From contig FMBT01000690.1 in assembly GCA_900095095.1 (NCBI GenBank), positions 1 to 23,346 on the forward strand: 23,346 bases of DNA, written 5' to 3'. Origin of the DNA: Fragilariopsis cylindrus CCMP1102. Lineage: Eukaryota; Bacillariophyta; Bacillariophyceae; Bacillariales; Bacillariaceae. Below, piece by piece: positions 18,507-23,346 of the stretch (position 1 is its first letter; the number at the start of each line of letters is the position of its first letter). Under the pieces are notes generated by a model, which had not been told where the DNA came from, did no database searches, and saw only the letters and a list, made by a program, of their open reading frames with translations. The translations under genes were made by a program, and so were the position numbers.

Positions 18507-20266
18507 ATGAATCGCAGCAAGACGCCCAGTCGAATGCTTCTCCTGCTGACGAGCTTATTATGCTCGTCTGATGCTGTTGTCGACATCAATCATCAGAAAC
18601 AGCGAGGGGACGACGGCGACCATTGAGGTCGATTACTTCATTATTCGATAAAAAGAAAAATACATGTCATCAAATCAAATAAATATCCCTTCAATCGTCA
18701 TTACAAGTACAGCTACAACGAAAGATACAACAAGAAATAGTTTTCCTAACTGGCTTAGATTTCCAAAATATCACGGGAAAGCATCGATCGAGTCGCTGAT
18801 GTCACCAAATATTTTGCATTGGGTATAATAAGTTTTGAATTATTTTTCATTTTCCGTGATGTCTTTCGAGAAATCTACAGCGATTTACGAGATGATATAA
18901 GACATGACGAGAACGACGACGATAATTTATGGTAGTGGCGGTGGTTTCTTTGGTAACAATAGAAAGGCCCTATCACAAAAACGATGTGCGGAAAATCGTC
19001 AATTGGCTTCAACAAGAATCAGACCACCAACCACCCAATATTAAACCTACCTATATCTTCAATTGGCACAAGAGCTACATAAATGCAAAGCTTTAACTCT
19101 TGGAGAATTCCAACGAATACTGCTTCAACTTACAAAAGCGGAAGCGGCTCTACTTGAATCATGTTTGCTCTGTCAAAAAATAAGACAACCTTTCAGGAAA
19201 TTGGAGGACTTTGGGGAGTAAAATCTACAATAACGCAGTGGATAATGTCGTCTTTTTCCATTTCGTCTGAAAATGAACACAAAAACAAACACGAACGCAA
19301 ACTCTCTCCCTACGAAAAATTAGTTATGAAAGGAAACAATAACCGTCATGGTGCGATTTTATATGGACCTCCTGGTACCGGGAAAACTTTACTAATACGT
19401 GCTATCGCAACACACTCTGGATTGCCAACATTAGTAATAACGCCAAGTTTAATTCAGAAGAAAGAGTACGCAGGATCAACAACCCCAAGACTTAAAACCC
19501 TTTTTGAATTGATAACTAAACTGAGATCCTGCTTAGTGGTTCTAGACGACGTCGACGGACTCTTCATGAACCGTCAAGATGGAGAACACCATACCACAAG
19601 AGAAATGAAAACAGAATGGTTGCAATGGTTGGACGGTGTTATACCTGGTACAAGCAGTACAATGGAAAATCGTGTATTGATCATTGCTGCTACCAACCAT
19701 CCATGGGATGTGGATATTGCAGCTATGAGACGTCTTCCACAGAAAATGTATGTTGGGTTGCCGAATACGGAAGATCGACTCGATCTGCTTAAAAAATGGT
19801 TTGAAGACCTATCTCCAGAGGAATCGATTCTACATTATATAGTTAATGCGACAGAAGGTTACACACCAACTGATATGTATGAAGTCCTGACTTCTGCCTG
19901 TAACAATGGACCAGTAACACGTCGAGATACAAATCTTACGTTAGAAGATATTCGTCTGGCACTTTCTGAAGTTTCTCCCACTCGCTTTTCCGTGCAGTAT
20001 ATACACCAACTCCAACTCTATTTAGCGTCTCGCACTCCACAACAATCACCCGTTTCTGCTTCTGACAACGTTAACCCTTCGCGATATTCCGAAAACGGAT
20101 ACTGTTGGCACACTCTTTTGGGTGATTTTTATGAATTTCAAATACCTGTTGATACCAAGGCATTGGACGCTATTACAACAATATTTTGAATAGTTATGAG
20201 TGGGGTTCAAGTTACGAATTAGAACTAAGCGATGATGATGAATTCTTTGATGAAGAAGATGATTGA
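18507..20266 (+). CDS. Membrane-anchored Msp1/ATAD1-like AAA ATPase, frame broken about seven times
   Basis: The ATPase core is in one frame (19161-20189): FQEIGGLWGVK linker, Walker A GPPGTGKT (about 289-296 after frame steps), a pore-loop-like KKEYAGST, Walker B LVVLDDVDG (349-350 are Asp-Asp where the family has Asp-Glu), sensor AATNHPWDVD and the RR arginine-finger segment MRRLPQ. This is the meiotic-clade pattern seen in Msp1/ATAD1, which extracts misplaced membrane proteins. Upstream, successive one-base steps back reveal more of the protein: a signal-anchor start (MLLLLTSLLC), a basic stretch, a hydrophobic FELFFIF segment, MVVAVVSLV, and a helical stretch QLAQELHKCKALTL. Downstream, one step adds an acidic tail to 20266. 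The total is exactly 589 codons if each site lacks one base. Sites: about 18597, 18656, 18812, 18926, 19058, 19175 and 20184. The first two are the least certain. Target membrane is unknown. Confidence 0.75.
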
Positions 20267-20440
20267 TGAAATGTAAATAAAGGGTAGAGCAATCTAACTG
20301 TGTTGTTGTTAGTAAATAATGATAATAATATTAATAATAATAATACTATGAAGCGATCTCTTTTCTTTTAGAATACATTTCTTTATCTTCTGATTAAATG
20401 CATGCGACGATATCTTCATAAAATGATGGATTCTATTCTA

Positions 20441-22948
20441 TTATCTACCCCTCCAATCTTTCGGAAGTTTGTCGTATTCCCCATCATTTAGCCACCATGT
20501 ATCCATATTAAACTTGATGGTACCATTTTCTACACCATTCTTCATAAGAACTTCATTGATCTGTAGAGAGTGAACCATATCAGATCGGGTAGATCCGAAA
20601 CTCGACATCAGGCCCCCTTTAACGCTTGAAGAAAAGGCGGAGGATGCTTGTATTTTTTTCAAGTCGGACGATGGATTATTTTCTGTGGATAATTTAACTG
20701 TTGTCGATGGGTCGTTCGGGATATCAGTATTTATAACGGTCTCTTCTTGTATATTGAAAATAGGGTTGCTTGAAGTAATGTTAAAGGCAGGATCAGAATG
20801 TTCATCGTTACGAACGTTGGTTCCGATGTCGTTTTTTGAGTTCCCATCGGATATTGTAGATTGTGAAGATTCTTTATGTGACTTGCTCATTCCTAGCAAA
20901 CGAGCGGCAAATGACATTGCTAAGTTTGATTTAGTATCTGCTAATGGTTCTCTTATAGAACTTGGCGCTGCCACTGATTTTCGATATCTGGAAGCATCAA
21001 TCAAGGATGCAAGATTTAAAGTACAGGACCCTACCAAACTTAGATTGTCTCTACTGTCAAGTACCATAATATGAAGCATCGCTCCCGTCAAATCCACTGG
21101 CGTACCAATTTCATCATGCGTTCGGACCTTGAGATTCATTTCACCTTCCCATTTAGGATTCAACGTATTCGGAATTGGTTTCGTATGTGGCCATCTCATT
21201 TTGACTAGATTTCCACGATCCATTTGAAATACTGGAATGGGTGACTTTCTATACTTTCTATAAAAAGTGTTCCATTTCATTGCCAAAGTGACAACTTCTG
21301 TTGTTATTGCTTCATTAGGGGTTGATACGAAAGCTACACAGGGACTAGGCAAGTATACTGAGCTTAGACGTGGACCTTGTTCAATGTTGCATTCAATTGA
21401 AGAAATGAAAAGATACATATGTTCAGATTTACATCCCACAGATGAAACCTTCTTCGTTTTCGGATTGAAAGTACTGAGTTTTTGCTTACGAAAGTATCGA
21501 AAGCTTGTATGCGTCTTTTTCAACATAGGTCTCCATTTTAAATTTGAGTTGAGTTGAATTTCGAATGCACCACGAATAGGCTTATGGTCACTTGTTGTGA
21601 AGTGGTCAATAGGCTCGTACGCCTGAGGGCTGATCATTTCTGACAAGCCATGATTTGCCTTGTATAGTATCCGATCGGTATAAGATGGAGATCGTTTTGG
21701 ATTGTAGCCATAACCATCTTTCCTTTCTACCTTAAAAGTTGGTGGAAAGTTGCACCTTGGTGTCGAGAAGCCAACAAGACATTCTTTATTTGTAAGAGCA
21801 AGCGACAATTCGTCGTGCCTGTTCAGAGTTTTCCAGTCTTTGTTTTCGGTAAGATTATGTGTGGCTTCGATATGTTCGTCTGATCCTATTTCATGATCCG
21901 GTAGTCTAGTTCTAAAATTCAAATCGCCTGTGACAAACGTAAAATGACTAGTCATAGATACATCACAATAGGAATCGGCAACCCCCGACACGGTACCCTT
22001 CAATATGTCCCCTATCGTAGAACATCGTGTGTTGTATTTGGATATACCTTCGTGAGCTTCTAAATGGGCAGTAAGAAAGGAAATTCTAGTACCTGAATTA
22101 ATATCACATTCTGCCACAATTCCACCCTTATTGGCCAGTCCACCCCTCCCTGTGTTTTGTGCTTTTACACTGAGCACATCTAGATCAATCTCATTGTTAT
22201 TATAAAAAATTATCATTCTCATTTGACCACGCTGGTACGAGACTGCTCGTGTATAGCTAGGTAAATGTTCCTGCAACATATGATGTAACAAACGAGTGTC
22301 ATCATTTTGACTTGGATCGGCATCATCTTTATTCTCTTCTCCCGATGTTTCCAGAGGACATGCTGATATTGTTGATTTTTCTGGTCCTGATGATGTTGAT
22401 TGCATGAAACCAATACTCCTCTTGGAAGCAAGCTGACTTCTTAAATTTTTGATATTTTTTATTGTTGCATTTTCTTCTTGATAATTTTTGTCTAAAGTAG
22501 CTTGCTCAACTACAGCAGTCATCTTTTGTAGCCTTTTAAATTTGGTAAGTTTAGAGGGTGATGTTTCTTCCGATACTTCAAATGTTGCTTCTTGCATTCC
22601 AATGGCAATGATATCAAACTTCTTATTGGCATCAGAATCGTCGTGGACGGTTTCTACTTCTTCCGATATAGAATCATTTTTAGATGTCCCAAGAATTGCT
22701 GTTGCTGCCAATTTAAACTTGTTCTTTACAGCTTCTCCTAATGGGTACGGTTGATCCTCCAATACAGACTTTGCATCACCGTCCTTTGGTATCCACGCAC
22801 TTAACGATTCACAATTTGGTTCTGCATTACCCATATTTGCGGAACACACCAACACCCTGATAGAGTTGCCATTAGTCCTATTTCTTTTCGCCCTGCTACT
22901 ACCAGCGAGATAATTTTGAAAATCTATTGAACGAAAACCCGACGACAT
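20441..22948 (-). CDS. Inositol polyphosphate 5-phosphatase with C2-like C-terminal domain
   Basis: A single uninterrupted frame of 835 residues from the ATG at 22948. It removes the 5-phosphate from inositol phosphates or phosphoinositides. Family motifs are all present: an IIAIGMQEATFE segment (Mg2+-binding Glu), NKGGI, FLTAHLEAHE, FVTGDLNFRTR (GDLNFR starts at 341), PSYTDRIL (catalytic Asp 425) and SDHKPI (453-458). The catalytic domain is interrupted by low-complexity insertions near residues 85-230. After it, residues about 510-670 look like a C2 domain (TLNPKWEGEM, HIMVLDSRDNLSLVGSCTLNL), which would bind membranes, possibly with Ca2+. The end (FNMDTWWLNDGEYDKLPKDW) is unusual and conserved-looking. 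No signal peptide is seen, so it is probably cytosolic or peripheral membrane. The gene converges with the AAA ATPase gene, with about 175 nt between their stops. Confidence 0.92.
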   Translation of the reverse strand: MSSGFRSIDFQNYLAGSSRAKRNRTNGNSIRVLVCSANMGNAEPNCESLSAWIPKDGDAKSVLEDQPYPLGEAVKNKFKLAATAILGTSKNDSISEEVETVHDDSDANKKFDIIAIGMQEATFEVSEETSPSKLTKFKRLQKMTAVVEQATLDKNYQEENATIKNIKNLRSQLASKRSIGFMQSTSSGPEKSTISACPLETSGEENKDDADPSQNDDTRLLHHMLQEHLPSYTRAVSYQRGQMRMIIFYNNNEIDLDVLSVKAQNTGRGGLANKGGIVAECDINSGTRISFLTAHLEAHEGISKYNTRCSTIGDILKGTVSGVADSYCDVSMTSHFTFVTGDLNFRTRLPDHEIGSDEHIEATHNLTENKDWKTLNRHDELSLALTNKECLVGFSTPRCNFPPTFKVERKDGYGYNPKRSPSYTDRILYKANHGLSEMISPQAYEPIDHFTTSDHKPIRGAFEIQLNSNLKWRPMLKKTHTSFRYFRKQKLSTFNPKTKKVSSVGCKSEHMYLFISSIECNIEQGPRLSSVYLPSPCVAFVSTPNEAITTEVVTLAMKWNTFYRKYRKSPIPVFQMDRGNLVKMRWPHTKPIPNTLNPKWEGEMNLKVRTHDEIGTPVDLTGAMLHIMVLDSRDNLSLVGSCTLNLASLIDASRYRKSVAAPSSIREPLADTKSNLAMSFAARLLGMSKSHKESSQSTISDGNSKNDIGTNVRNDEHSDPAFNITSSNPIFNIQEETVINTDIPNDPSTTVKLSTENNPSSDLKKIQASSAFSSSVKGGLMSSFGSTRSDMVHSLQINEVLMKNGVENGTIKFNMDTWWLNDGEYDKLPKDWRGR

Positions 22949-23346
22949 GATGCTATTATAGTGTAATTATATATATATAAATAGCAACCTATCTGCACAT
23001 TCAACTTACTGTAGGAGAGGTGAGGTACTTGACTGATTGTTTCTTTTGAATACTGTAGCAAATGATTGGCGTCTTATTTTTTTTTTGTGCTAATTGACGC
23101 AAAATGCGCACTCTACTTCTTTTTGGGGAAAATGTCTAAAATCTAGTAAGCAAAAACATTTTGGCGCACACCACACGCACGATTTACTAAGTTCTGCTTC
23201 AACGTTCGCCATTTTGACCCTGGTTCGTTCGCCATTTTGACCCTGTTCGTCGCCGCTTTGATAGCCCGACCGACCTTCAAATAAAAAACATGATTATTTC
23301 TCTATTTAAACATCATAGTTTTAACTCCGTAGTGCTAGAGATGAAT
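22949..23346. other. Upstream region of the 5-phosphatase gene
   Basis: AT-rich near the start codon (a TATATATATA run at about 22968). An AATTGACGC word lies near 23091, matching one upstream of the kinase-like gene (about 1425). A tandem repeat lies at 23203-23245. No gene is visible up to the window edge. Confidence 0.4.
23203..23245. repeat. Two perfect 20-bp direct repeats, 23-bp period
   Basis: CGTTCGCCATTTTGACCCTG occurs at 23203-23222 and again at 23226-23245, separated by GTT. A weaker third copy (TTCGTCGCCGCTTTGA) follows directly. The spacing of about two helical turns would suit repeated protein binding on one DNA face. Confidence 0.8.

Noticed and set aside
18597..19180. Introns as the cause of the AAA gene breaks
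   Set aside because: At the firm sites the two frames abut within a few bases and no GT-AG pair fits, so one-base steps explain the data better.
1..23346. tRNA, rRNA, CRISPR array or defence-type gene cluster
   Set aside because: No cloverleaf with a T-loop, no regular spaced repeats and no bacterial gene organisation were seen on either strand.

Overview
Kind of organism. The window reads as nuclear DNA of a photosynthetic stramenopile, most likely a diatom. Coding is AT-rich and Asn/Ser-rich, genes sit on both strands at short spacing, and the introns are short GT-AG introns (about 106-199 nt). A plastid-type gene (17395-18064) has a signal-peptide exon with a Phe just after the likely cleavage site. 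The phosphoglycerate mutase has a mitochondrial-looking presequence. There is no rRNA, tRNA, CRISPR array or bacterial operon signal. The species cannot be named from this sequence.

Layout. 1-1073 (-): 3' part missing, secreted Asn-rich protein of unknown function. 1727-4425 (+): two-exon gene for a very divergent protein-kinase-like protein. 4755-5431 (-): small protein with a long Asp/Glu run. 5870-9484 (-): Ty3/gypsy-type retroelement with Gag, protease, reverse transcriptase and RNase H but no visible integrase or LTRs. 9485-10962: noncoding, with hairpins and a diverged direct repeat. 10963-12501 (+): PCIF1/CAPAM-type mRNA cap adenosine N6-methyltransferase. 13132-15267 (+): NCX/NCL-like cation/Ca2+ exchanger with two EF hands, four exons. 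15796-17188 (+): phosphoglycerate mutase-like protein fused to an EF hand, three exons. 17395-18064 (-): HHL1/DUF6523 plastid protein. 18507-20266 (+): membrane-anchored Msp1/ATAD1-like AAA ATPase. 20441-22948 (-): inositol polyphosphate 5-phosphatase with a C2-like tail.

Main observation. Many genes here are not open in one frame, but every break I could resolve inside the genes is the same event: one base is missing, nearly always in a short A, T or C/G run. After a -1 step the protein continues with recognisable motifs and no stop. I count about 17 such sites (seven in the AAA gene, three in the cap methyltransferase, three in the mutase, the rest in the acidic gene, gag and the first gene). 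The kinase-like gene, the exchanger, the HHL1 gene and the phosphatase have none over about 7.3 kb of coding sequence. Homopolymer undercalls in the assembly are the simplest explanation, but the sharp gene-to-gene contrast makes recoding or editing worth a direct test.

How genes relate. This is a eukaryotic neighbourhood, so order does not imply an operon. A Ca2+ theme is visible: an EF-hand exchanger, an EF-hand mutase and an inositol phosphate phosphatase lie within 10 kb. HHL1 and the AAA ATPase are divergent and share a 442-nt spacer with repeated TGACG motifs.
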